Positions 1 through 9,662 of a stretch of 64,000 bases of DNA are shown one piece after another. The DNA is from Tritrichomonas musculus. Taxonomy: Eukaryota; Parabasalia; Tritrichomonadida; Tritrichomonadidae. The stretch is from assembly GCA_039105265.1 (NCBI GenBank), contig JAPFFF010000034.1, positions 1,054,001-1,118,000 of the forward strand, written 5' to 3'. A program made the position numbers and the translations under genes. The notes beneath the pieces were generated by a model. It was given only the letters and a program-made list of their open reading frames with translations, had not been told where the DNA came from and searched no databases. Position 1 is the first letter of the stretch, and each line of letters begins with the position of its first letter.

Positions 1-930
1 TCCAAGAGTTCCTGATGTGAGTTCGAAATCAATTTCTGGGATTTTGATTTTCGCTGTTTCTGACTTTATTAATTCTCTCTTTAAATCTTCTCTCGAATCA
101 CAGTATAACGAGATTGTTCTTGCCTTTGGTGAGACTGTTCCGCATACGATAACTTCTGCTTTGTGATATCCACAATGATCGCAGTTGAATGTCATGATTG
201 CGATTTCCTTGAAGTGAGGAATGACGAGTGTGCAAGATCTCATTGTTCCTTCTGTTTCACAAACTGCACAAGCCGTCTGCAATCCCATGATTTGGCCGTC
301 ATTGTTAGCAAATATTGAATCGATTCTGTCAAATGACTCTTGTCCAATTTCATAATTATCGTGATTTCTTTTTTCATTAATTTCGATTGATTCTTCGTTC
401 TCTTTCGTTCTTTCGTAGTAAGTGATTTCAATTTTGTCATCTTTTTCTGGTGAATTTGGACATTCAATGAAACTGTTTCCTGAAGGATCGTCAAGAATCA
501 TATCGAATTCAACAGAACCATTGATGCATTTTTCAAATTGTTCTAGGAAATCTTTGTTTTCAATATCGTTCAATGCTGCATAAGTTTTTGATAAGAATTT
601 TTCGATTGTTTGATATGAATTAGCTTGTGTTGGTCCAGGGATCTCTAATCTTAATTGAGGAATTGAAAGAGTGCAAGAACAGCTTTTAATGATGAATCTT
701 TGTAAATCATTAAATGAAGAGATGTGATAAGTTATGTGAATTCCATTTTGTTGAACAATTCCTGGAAATGCGATGGATTCATTTGTGTAATTACAATATG
801 GACATTTGAAATGAGATATTTTGATATTTCTAAAGTATTCAATGTTTTTAAATTCATAACTTAATGTTCCATTCTTCATACAATTCAAGCATAATGTCTC
901 ATTTTCGTTTGAATTAAAAAGATCAGTCAT
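1..930 (-). CDS. ZPR1: ZPR1 zinc-finger protein, copy 1 (3' end cut by window edge)
   Basis: This is the first of three tandem copies. It is colinear with the complete copy at 1592-2857, with no length difference over the visible 930 bases; the last third of the protein lies outside the window. ZPR1 proteins bind translation elongation factor eEF1A, with a role in its folding, and shuttle between cytoplasm and nucleus (family knowledge). The start is the ATG at 928-930: on the minus strand it follows an initiator-like TCATTTTTT (934-942) by three bases. Reading further upstream needs a non-ATG start and adds residues with no ZPR1 likeness. Only scattered single-base differences separate it from the other copies. 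Confidence 0.85.
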   Translation of the reverse strand, partial: MTDLFNSNENETLCLNCMKNGTLSYEFKNIEYFRNIKISHFKCPYCNYTNESIAFPGIVQQNGIHITYHISSFNDLQRFIIKSCSCTLSIPQLRLEIPGPTQANSYQTIEKFLSKTYAALNDIENKDFLEQFEKCINGSVEFDMILDDPSGNSFIECPNSPEKDDKIEITYYERTKENEESIEINEKRNHDNYEIGQESFDRIDSIFANNDGQIMGLQTACAVCETEGTMRSCTLVIPHFKEIAIMTFNCDHCGYHKAEVIVCGTVSPKARTISLYCDSREDLKRELIKSETAKIKIPEIDFELTSGTLG

Positions 931-1591
931 ATTAAAAAATGATGTGAAAATTGTTTTTAAAACAATAATTTTTCGATTTACTTGTTTTGAAATTGTTTTA
1001 AACAATGTCACCAAAGTTTATTCAATTTTCAAAATTTTCAAAATTTTTTATCTGAAAAAGTTTTCTTTTAATAACGTATTTTATTTAAATTTTATGATAT
1101 GAAATTTTCTTTAGAAAAATCTATCTGTATCTTTTTTTATTATGATAAAAATGTTTGAGTAGACCTGGTGCAACTTTTTAATCATCATATAAATTATTTA
1201 ATATATAAAATCAACACATATGAAATAACGTGCATAACCGTCGAAGTTGCACCAGTTCTGTTTGAGTATCTTTCAAAATAAATTATTTATAATAAAAAAA
1301 ACTGTTTATCAGAAATATCTCAATTTTGAGAGAAAATTAAACAATTGCAAGAAAAAATAGCATAACGTGTAAATTAATATTAAAAAAAATTTTTCGTATT
1401 CAAAGTTTTATTAATATCTCGACTTGTACTTTGTTTCATAATGATGACTATTTAATAAATCTAATTTATTTGTTTGCTTAATTTTGTGTTGAATCAAAAC
1501 GGTTAGGAATGTGAAATTTCAAATTTTATGTTATGTTATGAGTTTCAGATTATCTCTTTTGTGCAATTGCCAAAAATAAATATTGAACATT
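931..1591. other. Spacer between ZPR1 copies 1 and 2
   Basis: AT-rich spacer with no gene. It holds the upstream region of copy 1 and the downstream region of copy 2, and is repeated with changes at 2858-3897. It contains a small inverted-repeat element at 1165-1255. On the minus strand the region directly upstream of copy 1 keeps the initiator-like TCATT. Confidence 0.7.
1165..1255. repeat. Small inverted-repeat element (MITE-like) in ZPR1 spacer
   Basis: Twelve-base perfect arms, CTGGTGCAACTT (1165-1176) and AAGTTGCACCAG (1244-1255), enclose 67 bases of AT-rich DNA. The same structure is at 3091-3181 with one arm mismatch. Both copies were probably carried along by the gene duplication, so they are not independent insertions. 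No clear target duplication was seen. Confidence 0.5.
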
Positions 1592-2857
1592 TTAAGGTGA
1601 AGTGTAAGTTGAAATGTTGTTGATGATATATTCTTCAGTCTTCATGTCATTGATTCCGAGGTAATCATTGTCATCGGCAGATCTGTCATAATTTTCAATG
1701 ATGATTTTATCGTTTCTCTTGATTTCTTCGATGTATGAGTTTGACAATGGATCATCGATGATGATTGTGAAAGGTTCTTCGTTGTTGCTAAATTCTTCGA
1801 GAGTTTGAATGAGATAATTGTAGATAGATAAGTCACCAATGTCTGCATAGCTTTCTGTGAATGGATTATTGTCTCTTAAATTCTTCTGGATTTCAACCAA
1901 GAGTCCTTCAACTGTCGTGAATTTTCCTCCAAGAGTTCCTGATGTGAGTTCGAAATCAATTTCTGGGATTTTGATTTTCGCTGTTTCTGACTTTATTAAT
2001 TCTCTCTTTAAATCTTCTCTCGAATCACAGTATAACGAGATTGTTCTTGCCTTTGGTGAGACTGTTCCGCATACGATAACTTCTGCTTTGTGATATCCAC
2101 AATGATCGCAGTTGAATGTCATGATTGCGATTTCCTTGAAGTGAGGAATGACGAGTGTGCATGATCTCATTGTTCCTTCTGTTTCACAAACTGCACAAGC
2201 CGTCTGCAATCCCATGATTTGGCCGTCATTGTTAGCAAATATTGAATCGATTCTGTCAAATGACTCTTGTCCAATTTCATAATTATCGTGATTTCTTTTT
2301 TCATTAATTTCGATTGATTCTTCGTTCTCTTTCGTTCTTTCGTAGTAAGTGATTTCAATTTTGTCATCTTTTTCTGGTGAATTTGGACATTCAATGAAAC
2401 TGTTTCCTGAAGGATCGTCAAGAATCATATCGAATTCAACAGAACCATTGATGCATTTTTCAAATTGTTCTAGGAAATCTTTGTTTTCAATATCGTTCAA
2501 TGCTGCATAAGTTTTTGATAAGAATTTTTCGATTGTTTGATATGAATTAGCTTGTGTTGGTCCAGGGATCTCTAATCTTAATTGAGGAATTGAAAGAGTG
2601 CAAGAACAGCTTTTAATGATGAATCTTTGTAAATCATTAAATGAAGAGATGTGATAAGTTATGTGAATTCCATTTTGTTGAACAATTCCTGGAAATGCGA
2701 TGGATTCATTTGTGTAATTACAATATGGACATTTGAAATGAGATATTTTGATATTTCTAAAGTATTCAATGTTTTTAAATTCATAACTTAATGTTCCATT
2801 CTTCATACAATTCAAGCATAATGTCTCATTTTCGTTTGAATTAAAAAGATCAGTCAT
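1592..2857 (-). CDS. ZPR1: ZPR1 zinc-finger protein, copy 2
   Basis: A 421-residue protein, close to the usual ZPR1 length, with two ZPR1 zinc-finger modules. Module 1 has Cys14-x2-Cys17 and Cys43-x2-Cys46; module 2 has Cys221-x2-Cys224 and Cys250-x2-Cys253. Module 2 carries the family signature IPHFKEIAIMTFNCDHCGY. Each module is followed by a beta-rich domain containing a DDPSGNS or DDPLSNS motif, as in the double-domain architecture of ZPR1. Family role: binding and folding of eEF1A, linked to cell growth. I chose the ATG at 2855-2857 because a trichomonad-type TCATTTTTT initiator (2861-2869 on the complement) lies directly upstream; the longer reading starts at TTG. Identical reading to copy 3 apart from a few residues. 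Confidence 0.92.
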   Translation of the reverse strand: MTDLFNSNENETLCLNCMKNGTLSYEFKNIEYFRNIKISHFKCPYCNYTNESIAFPGIVQQNGIHITYHISSFNDLQRFIIKSCSCTLSIPQLRLEIPGPTQANSYQTIEKFLSKTYAALNDIENKDFLEQFEKCINGSVEFDMILDDPSGNSFIECPNSPEKDDKIEITYYERTKENEESIEINEKRNHDNYEIGQESFDRIDSIFANNDGQIMGLQTACAVCETEGTMRSCTLVIPHFKEIAIMTFNCDHCGYHKAEVIVCGTVSPKARTISLYCDSREDLKRELIKSETAKIKIPEIDFELTSGTLGGKFTTVEGLLVEIQKNLRDNNPFTESYADIGDLSIYNYLIQTLEEFSNNEEPFTIIIDDPLSNSYIEEIKRNDKIIIENYDRSADDNDYLGINDMKTEEYIINNISTYTSP

Positions 2858-3897
2858 ATTAAAAAATGATGTGAAAATTGTTTTTAAAACAATAATTTTT
2901 CGATTTGGTAGTTTTAAAATTGTTTTAAACAATGTCACCAAAGTTCATTCAATTTTAAAAATTTTCAAAATTTTTATCTGAAAAAGTTTTCTTTTAATAA
3001 CATATTTTATTTAAATTTTATGATATGAAATTTTCTTTAAAAAAATCTATCTGTATCTTTTTTTATTATGATAAAAATGTTTGAGTAGACCTAGTGCAAC
3101 TTTTTAATCATCATATAAATTATTTAATATATAAAATCAACACATATGAAATAACGTGCATAGCCGTCGAAGTTGCACCAGTTCTGTTTGAGTATCTTTC
3201 AAAATAAATTATTTATAATAAAAAAAACGGTTTATCATAAATATCTCAATTTTGAGAGAAAATTAAACAATTGCAAGAAAAAATAAGCATAACGTGCAAA
3301 TTAATATTAAAAAAAAAATTATTCGTGTTAAAAATTTTATTAATATCTCGACTTGTACTTTGTTTCATAATGATGACTATTTAATAAAATCTAATTTATT
3401 TGTTTGCTTAATTTTGTGTTGAATCAAAACGGTTGGGAATGTGAAATTTCAAGTTTTATGTTATGTTATGAGTTTCAGATTATCTCTTTTGTGCAATTGC
3501 CGGTTATTTTAAATTTCAAATTTTATAATAAATATTGAACATTTTAAGGTGAAGTGTAAGTTGAAATGTTTGAGTATCTTTTCAAAACAAATTTAAAAAA
3601 AAAAAATTTTTTATCAGAAATATCTCAATTTTGAGAGAAAATTAAACAATGCAAAGAAAAAATAGCATAACGTGCAAATTAATATTAAAAAAAAATTATT
3701 CGTATTCAAAATTTTATTAATATCTCGACTTGTACTTTGTTTCATAATGATGACTATTTAATAAATCTAATTTATTTGTTTGCTTAATTTTGTGTTGAAT
3801 CAAAACGGTTAGGAATGTGAAATTTCAAATTTTATGTTATGTTATGAGTTTCAGATTATCTCTTTTGTGCAATTGCCAAAAATAAATATTGAACATT
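2858..3897. other. Spacer between ZPR1 copies 2 and 3, internally duplicated
   Basis: Same spacer as 931-1591 but 379 bases longer, because its 3' half is present twice (about 3185-3543 and 3571-3897). Between the two halves sits a 27-base relic of the ZPR1 3' end (3544-3570), coding on the minus strand for the last eight residues and the stop. The inverted-repeat element recurs at 3091-3181. Confidence 0.7.
2861..2869 (-). promoter_or_regulatory. Initiator (Inr)-like element of ZPR1 copy 2
   Basis: The complement reads TCATTTTTT, three bases before the ATG. This matches the trichomonad initiator pattern TCA-pyrimidine-T-A/T near the start codon. The same element is at 934-942 and 5167-5175 for the other two copies, so all three keep a promoter. 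Confidence 0.6.
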
Positions 3898-5163
3898 TTA
3901 AGGTGAAGTGTAAGTTGAAATGTTGTTGATGATATATTCTTCGGTCTTCATGTCATTGATTCCGAGGTAATCATTGTCATCGGCAGATCTGTCATAATTT
4001 TCAATGATGATTTTATCGTTTCTCTTGATTTCTTCGATGTATGAGTTTGACAATGGATCATCGATGATGATTGTGAAAGGTTCTTCGTTGTTGCTAAATT
4101 CTTCGAGAGTTTGAATGAGATAATTGTAGATAGATAAGTCACCAATGTCTGCATATCTTGCTGTGAATGGATTATTGTCTCTTAAATTCTTCTGGATTTC
4201 AACCAAGAGTCCTTCAACTGTCGTGAATTTTCCTCCAAGAGTTCCTGATGTGAGTTCGAAATCAATTTCTGGGATTTTGATTTTCGCTGTTTCTGACTTT
4301 ATTAATTCTCTCTTTAAATCTTCTCTCGAATCACAGTATAACGAGATTGTTCTTGCCTTTGGTGAGACTGTTCCGCATACGATAACTTCTGCTTTGTGAT
4401 ATCCACAATGATCGCAGTTGAATGTCATGATTGCGATTTCCTTGAAGTGAGGAATGACGAGTGTGCAAGATCTCATTGTTCCTTCTGTTTCACAAACTGC
4501 ACAAGCCGTCTGCAATCCCATGATTTGGCCGTCATTGTTAGCAAATATTGAATCGATTCTGTCAAATGACTCTTGTCCAATTTCATAATTATCGTGATTT
4601 CTTTTTTCATTAATTTCGATTGATTCTTCGTTCTCTTTCGTTCTTTCGTAGTAAGTGATTTCAATTTTGTCATCTTTTTCTGGTGAATTTGGACATTCAA
4701 TGAAACTGTTTCCTGAAGGATCGTCAAGAATCATATCGAATTCAACAGAACCATTGATGCATTTTTCAAATTGTTCTAGGAAATCTTTGTTTTCAATATC
4801 GTTCAATGCTGCATAAGTTTTTGATAAGAATTTTTCGATTGTTTGATATGAATTAGCTTGTGTTGGTCCAGGGATCTCTAATCTTAATTGAGGAATTGAA
4901 AGAGTGCATGAACAGCTTTTAATGATGAATCTTTGTAAATCATTAAATGAAGAGATGTGATAAGTTATGTGAATTCCATTTTGTTGAACAATTCCTGGAA
5001 ATGAAATGGATTCATTTGTGTAATTACAATATGGACATTTGAAATGAGATATTTTGATATTTCTAAAGTATTCAATGTTTTTAAATTCATAACTTAATGT
5101 TCCATTCTTCATACAATTCAAGCATAATGTCTCATTTTCGTTTGAATTAAAAAGATCAGTCAT
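3898..5163 (-). CDS. ZPR1: ZPR1 zinc-finger protein, copy 3
   Basis: A complete 421-residue ZPR1, nearly identical to copy 2 at 1592-2857. The only residue changes seen from the ATG are an Ala/Ser change near residue 54 and a two-residue change (ES to AR) in the C-terminal third. All eight zinc-binding cysteines, the module-2 signature and both DDPxxNS motifs are present. The ATG at 5161-5163 is preceded by the same TCATTTTTT initiator (5167-5175 on the complement). Downstream spacing to copy 2 is 1040 bases. The near identity of coding and spacer sequence points to very recent tandem duplication or ongoing gene conversion. All three copies look expressible. Confidence 0.92.
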   Translation of the reverse strand: MTDLFNSNENETLCLNCMKNGTLSYEFKNIEYFRNIKISHFKCPYCNYTNESISFPGIVQQNGIHITYHISSFNDLQRFIIKSCSCTLSIPQLRLEIPGPTQANSYQTIEKFLSKTYAALNDIENKDFLEQFEKCINGSVEFDMILDDPSGNSFIECPNSPEKDDKIEITYYERTKENEESIEINEKRNHDNYEIGQESFDRIDSIFANNDGQIMGLQTACAVCETEGTMRSCTLVIPHFKEIAIMTFNCDHCGYHKAEVIVCGTVSPKARTISLYCDSREDLKRELIKSETAKIKIPEIDFELTSGTLGGKFTTVEGLLVEIQKNLRDNNPFTARYADIGDLSIYNYLIQTLEEFSNNEEPFTIIIDDPLSNSYIEEIKRNDKIIIENYDRSADDNDYLGINDMKTEEYIINNISTYTSP

Positions 5164-5886
5164 ATTAAAAAATGATGTGAAAATTGTTTTTAAAACAATA
5201 ATTTTTCGATTTACTTGTTTTGAAATTGTTTTAAACAATGTCACCAAAGTTCATTCAATTTTAAAAATTTTCAAAATTTTTTATCTGAAAAAGTTTTCTT
5301 TTAATAACGTATTTTATTTAAATTTTTCCATATAAAATTTTCATTAAAACAGTCTTTCTACTTAATCAAATGAAACTTGAAGTTTTCCAATTAGGTTAAT
5401 ATTTATTGATGGTATGAAGTAAAAGTTAATTTCCTGCTTTGGTACATATTAATTAATTATTTGAATTTCAAACAGTACTGAATTTGCTAATTTTTTTTCA
5501 ATGACGATGGAAATAAAAATATGAGTGAACTTTTTTGTTTATTCAAAGATTTAGATTATGAACTTAGTATTTTGCCCAATTTATATCAATTGGAATAAAA
5601 ATACCTTCGATTGAAACAGTACAAAATACTTCTTTTTCAATTATTTTAAGTTCTAAATCTTAAGGAATTTCAATTTATTGCATCGGTGCTTTTGATGAAT
5701 AATTGATAATTCATTCCATTTTTTTTTTTTTAAGATACCATTTATCATTTTGCAATAAAAAACGCATTTTACAGTCACCTGAATTTTTTAGAAAGGAAAA
5801 AACTATTTCTGCCTTTTTTTTTAAAAAAAAAAAAAAAAGTGTCAAAAAAAAATTGTCATAATTTTGACAAAGTATTATTTATTTTA
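5164..5886. other. Intergenic region between ZPR1 copy 3 and orphan gene
   Basis: AT-rich, with long A and T runs near 5720 and 5822-5838. It contains the divergent upstream regions of the ZPR1 copy on the left and the orphan on the right. No RNA gene or clear repeat was seen. Confidence 0.5.
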
Positions 5887-7989
5887 ATGACAGATCAAAT
5901 TCCTTTTTTACTATGTATTAAGAAAATCCAAAATATTATTGATCTAGAAAGAGAGAATAAGAGAGAACCTATTTTCTATGATGCTTTGCCCTCAGAATAT
6001 CAAAATTATAATGATTCCTTCAGTGAAAAATTAGAAAAATATTACAAAAAAATATCGAATTTAGTTGATGTTGGTTTTGCCAAAGATAACAATTACTTTT
6101 TATTCAACAATTTTAGCAAAAATTTCATGAATTCTGGAAATCATAATGAAAGACACCTAAAAACGATTGTACATTCTCCTCATTCAATTTATTTCATATA
6201 TAAATGGTTATTCGACATTTTAAATCCAATATTTACAAGAGAAACTCATACAGAAGATATTGATTCAATTCTATCAGAAAATCACAAAAAAATAGTAGAA
6301 AATCTAAAAATGAATATGAAATTTTGTCCTAAATATTTAAAAGATATATTATCAGGGAACCATGCTGGAATTGATGCCAGAAATTTTTTTGATAAATATA
6401 TTCTTGAAGAAATATTAAACCATCCACATTTTTTCAATATTTTATCATACAATGAGAGAATAATGTTAACCAATGAAGAACTTGCCCAATTTAAAACGCA
6501 ATTTATTTTTTCTTTTCAAATTAATTTATCATCAACGATCATTCAAAATTTTGAGGATTCTCCTGACTATCTAGAACCATTGCCTGATTATGTTGCAGAT
6601 TTATATAGTACAAATTCTTTGTTTTGTTTGCATGACTTCCAAGATTTAATCAAAATAAGTACAATTTCTGATGCATCAATTGAAATAAGAGAAGCCAATT
6701 TTTATGAAGACGTTAAAAAAGCACTTGTAAATGAAGAAGATCCAGCACAGGTAGACTTTTTCAATAAAATGAAAAATAAAGCTGAAAACCAAGATAACCT
6801 AAAAGTGGCACCTTTAAATGAATTCACCAAAAGAGTCAATCTTTTGTATTTGGAGTATTATTTGAATTATAACATTGAATTGGTTTCAAGTTCATTTTCA
6901 CGAGTTGTTTTATATCAATTCATTGTTGAAAATCAAAATGCAAGGGAGCATTCAATTAATGACTATATTGATGATCCGTCACTTTATCAAGAAGATTTAA
7001 CAAAAATGACACTGAGACATCAGAGAGGCTTATTTCAGAGAATCATTGATAGATGCCGGAGAAAAGAAATTAATCTTTCTGACTCACAAGTAACAACCAA
7101 TCCGAAAGATCCTCTTCTTGCATGTTCTGTATTATTGAATGGAATGACATATAAAAATTTCATGGAAAGAAGAAATGCACTAAAAATAGCAGATTATGAA
7201 TATGCTAACCTTTTTTATCTAACCGAGTTTAATGAGCAAAAAGAAATAGACAACTATGATCCTTTTCTTTGGTATTTATATAAAGAGGAAAATAATGTCT
7301 TTAATCAACTTGTTGCACCTTTTGTTTCTTCATTTAGAAAGAACCTTCATCCTTATAATTTGTCTAGAATGATTACAAAGACTTATCTCTGCCTTTATGA
7401 TGAATATAAGAGATTATATATGCAGAAACATCTTTCAGCGATAGAATTATCTCGAGAAGAAGATAAAAAGAAATTCATATTAACTCTGTTTAAATTGACA
7501 AATCCACAAAATGTAATTTCGATCTACGTTTATCTTTATGAATACTTGTTTTCTCCTTTTTATTCATCAATTTATGTAAATGAAAAAAGTAGACCTTATG
7601 ACAATATCGATGTTGCATTTCAAATTCTTAATATTATCATCAAGTTTTATAATGTTGATGTGTCTGAATATTGCAGAATTAATCATTCTGTGATAAATAT
7701 TATAATAAGAGATGAAGAAGACTTAAGATTCGCTTTGAATCAAATAATAGAAGATGATTCAAGAGACGATGTCTTTTTTGCTAATGTTAATAATTTTAAA
7801 AAAACGTTGGAAAATAGATCTTTCCCTCTCTCTACTTTTAGGGTGTGCCAGTATGTAGCAGGAGATATAGTCATTAGGATTTTTAATGTAACAATAAATA
7901 GAAATTGCAGAAACCCTGATCAAATCACCTTTAATAATAAAGATGGTTTTATAAATTTTTTGGAAGGAAAATTGAATGAAAACGATTGA
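5887..7989 (+). CDS. Orphan protein, 700 residues
   Basis: A long uninterrupted frame with coding-like composition; I do not recognise the family. The start is the ATG at 5887 (MTDQIPFLLC); the frame opens earlier only through a GTG. It is rich in Asn, Asp, Glu, Phe and Tyr and looks mostly alpha-helical and soluble. No signal peptide, membrane segment, zinc motif, Walker motif or short repeat is visible. The middle part (about residues 340-560) is dense in aromatic and basic residues, with helices such as LRHQRGLFQRIIDRCRRKE. It stands alone between the ZPR1 array and a tRNA gene, and no operon-like context is expected in this organism. It may be a lineage-specific trichomonad protein. Being a gene is well supported; the role is unknown. 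Confidence 0.75.
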   Translation: MTDQIPFLLCIKKIQNIIDLERENKREPIFYDALPSEYQNYNDSFSEKLEKYYKKISNLVDVGFAKDNNYFLFNNFSKNFMNSGNHNERHLKTIVHSPHSIYFIYKWLFDILNPIFTRETHTEDIDSILSENHKKIVENLKMNMKFCPKYLKDILSGNHAGIDARNFFDKYILEEILNHPHFFNILSYNERIMLTNEELAQFKTQFIFSFQINLSSTIIQNFEDSPDYLEPLPDYVADLYSTNSLFCLHDFQDLIKISTISDASIEIREANFYEDVKKALVNEEDPAQVDFFNKMKNKAENQDNLKVAPLNEFTKRVNLLYLEYYLNYNIELVSSSFSRVVLYQFIVENQNAREHSINDYIDDPSLYQEDLTKMTLRHQRGLFQRIIDRCRRKEINLSDSQVTTNPKDPLLACSVLLNGMTYKNFMERRNALKIADYEYANLFYLTEFNEQKEIDNYDPFLWYLYKEENNVFNQLVAPFVSSFRKNLHPYNLSRMITKTYLCLYDEYKRLYMQKHLSAIELSREEDKKKFILTLFKLTNPQNVISIYVYLYEYLFSPFYSSIYVNEKSRPYDNIDVAFQILNIIIKFYNVDVSEYCRINHSVINIIIRDEEDLRFALNQIIEDDSRDDVFFANVNNFKKTLENRSFPLSTFRVCQYVAGDIVIRIFNVTINRNCRNPDQITFNNKDGFINFLEGKLNEND

Positions 7990-8294
7990 TCAATTTCCAT
8001 TAGAAGTTATTAATAAATTTTATATTTTTCTTCTCTTACTAAAAATATGTTTTCATAGTATATCGCTTAAAAAATTGAAGTTATTCATTTTTAATTATTT
8101 AATAATCGAAAGTAAATTCAAAGAAACAATTTTAAATAATTAATGGAAGAAAAATAAGATAAGTATTTCATGCAAGATAAGTTTGTCCAACATGATATAT
8201 TGATCAAAGATATTAGCAATTTAATTCAAACACGCACACACACAAAAAAAAAAAAGAATTAAAAAATATGAGAATTGTAAAAAAAACTAAAAAA

Positions 8295-8374
8295 TGGTTG
8301 CTGTGGGGTTCGAACCCACGCCCTCTCGGACCAGTGCCTTAAACTGGCGCCTTAGACCACTCGGCCAAACAACC
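8295..8374 (-). tRNA. tRNA-Leu (anticodon AAG)
   Basis: The complement folds as a class II tRNA: acceptor GGTTGTT pairs with AGCAACC (one G-T pair), discriminator A73, D-arm with GCCGAGTGGTC, anticodon stem CCAGT/ACTGG around TTAAGGC giving anticodon AAG, a long variable arm, and T-arm GTGGG-TTCGAAC-CCCAC. Leucine identity fits the class II form, A73 and anticodon AAG (read as IAG, for CUU/CUC codons). No intron. A T-run follows the 3' end on the minus strand, as expected for RNA polymerase III termination. The gene at 14408-14487 is identical. Confidence 0.95.
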
Positions 8375-8473
8375 TTATGATAATTTATATATTTGATCTA
8401 TTTATTATGCTCATAAATCATCTTGTATCCAAATTAGATTCAACATCACTCAAAAGAACTTTTTGAAATATTT

Positions 8474-8915
8474 TGTGAATCATATCCACAAGCAAAGACT
8501 TTCATGAATTCGGTTTTATTTTCTCATCATGCATCATCAAATTCTCCAATTGGTATTGTTGTCAAGCAATCACTTCTTATGATAGAAACATACACTTTAT
8601 TTTCAATTCGTCCGTTAATCTTCATACAAAGAATGGCTCGCGAAGGAAGAAATTAATCCATTACCTTTATTATTATCACATGATCAACTATTTTCGCTAT
8701 ATAATCAAGATCTGATAATTTCTCCGTTGCCATCATATAACGATAGTTCATTTAATCCAGGACCACCATCACCCGATTCAATCGAAGATATACCCCTTCA
8801 GACTCATCAATCTCCTTTATATCGCTCATTAATACACGCAAAACAACGAAAAACAACTCTTGCTTCAGAAGAAATGAGCATGCGTGATAGTTATGGTGCG
8901 GAGAGTATGTCTTAA
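8474..8915 (+). pseudogene. Remnant of an unidentified host gene
   Basis: Two overlapping open stretches with coding-like composition lie in different frames. The first (about 8477-8656) ends at a TAA, and the second (about 8635-8915) carries a Pro/Ser-rich stretch with SYNDSSFNPGPPSPDSIED and ends at TAA. Neither has a plausible ATG with an initiator, and base composition is less AT-rich than the surroundings. The pattern fits a decayed gene with at least one frame change. I cannot name the family. The piece begins just after the duplicated flank of the tRNA-Leu gene. Confidence 0.4.
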
Positions 8916-9653
8916 TAATATAATTTAAAAAAAATATCTATTTAGTAAGTCCTAATTTATCCGATTAGTTTTTTCGTAAGATTTGAAAATTTTAATATTT
9001 TTTGGTAAAACCTCTTTTCTGATTAAATGTTAAGCAATTTAACAGATTTTTAGGACTAAAAAGCTTATGTTTAAACATGTAAACAATATTCTAGTAATTT
9101 CTCTCAAAAATTTTTTGATGAAAAATCGATTATATTAATATTACATTTTGATGAAAAATCGATTATATAAGCTTTTTGAGATTGTTGTTAAAAAGTTAAA
9201 ATTTCATTGTGAAATATGGTGAAAAGAAATTCATATAAAAAGGGAGTTTTATCGCAATAGCTTATAATTATCTATCTATTGCGAAGGTCTCCCTTTGTTT
9301 TTTTTTAGCTGGAACAATCCAAGATCCCTAATACATGAATTATGGATAAAGAATAGATAATGAAATCAATATATAGGAGCTAACTCCTGTCTATTGATTA
9401 CAGAATCATGAAGTTTGGTTGAATCTCATGAATAAATATTTATTGTTTTATTTCAATATTTTTTTGTTATAAAAGTTCCAACCATCAAAAATATTTAAAA
9501 CATAAATATCTTGTTATATTTGTAATTAATATATTGTTAAAATTAATATATATGATTAAAAAAATTATTAAATATTATCTATAATATTCCTATAAATAAA
9601 TGCATAATTTCGCTAATTTGATTAAAGGTTTTCAAATCTTTTCATATCACATT
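8916..9653. other. Intergenic region with an imperfect hairpin
   Basis: AT-rich, no gene. An imperfect inverted repeat lies at about 9238-9296: AAGGGAG and TATCGCAATAG on the left answer CTATTGCGA and CTCCCTT on the right. A short direct repeat GATGAAAAATCGATTATAT occurs twice (9117 and 9149). The last bases hold the initiator of the next gene. Confidence 0.5.
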
Positions 9654-9660
9654 TCATTAA
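9654..9660 (+). promoter_or_regulatory. Initiator-like TCATTAA before the 9663 start
   Basis: TCATTAA lies two bases before the ATG at 9663. It decides the start: an ATG 21 codons upstream is in frame, but it has no initiator and its extra residues are absent from the two paralogues at 15997 and 31181. Confidence 0.6.
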
Positions 9661-9662
9661 AA

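Noticed and set aside
1857-4399. Plus-strand frames opposite the ZPR1 genes and extra minus-strand frames inside them.
   Set aside because: Recurring in every ZPR1 copy at the same place, they are out-of-frame shadows of conserved coding DNA.
8230-8245. CACACACACA tract as a possible 3' splice motif (ACTAACACACAG type).
   Set aside because: It is a simple dinucleotide tract with no AG end and no neighbouring exons.
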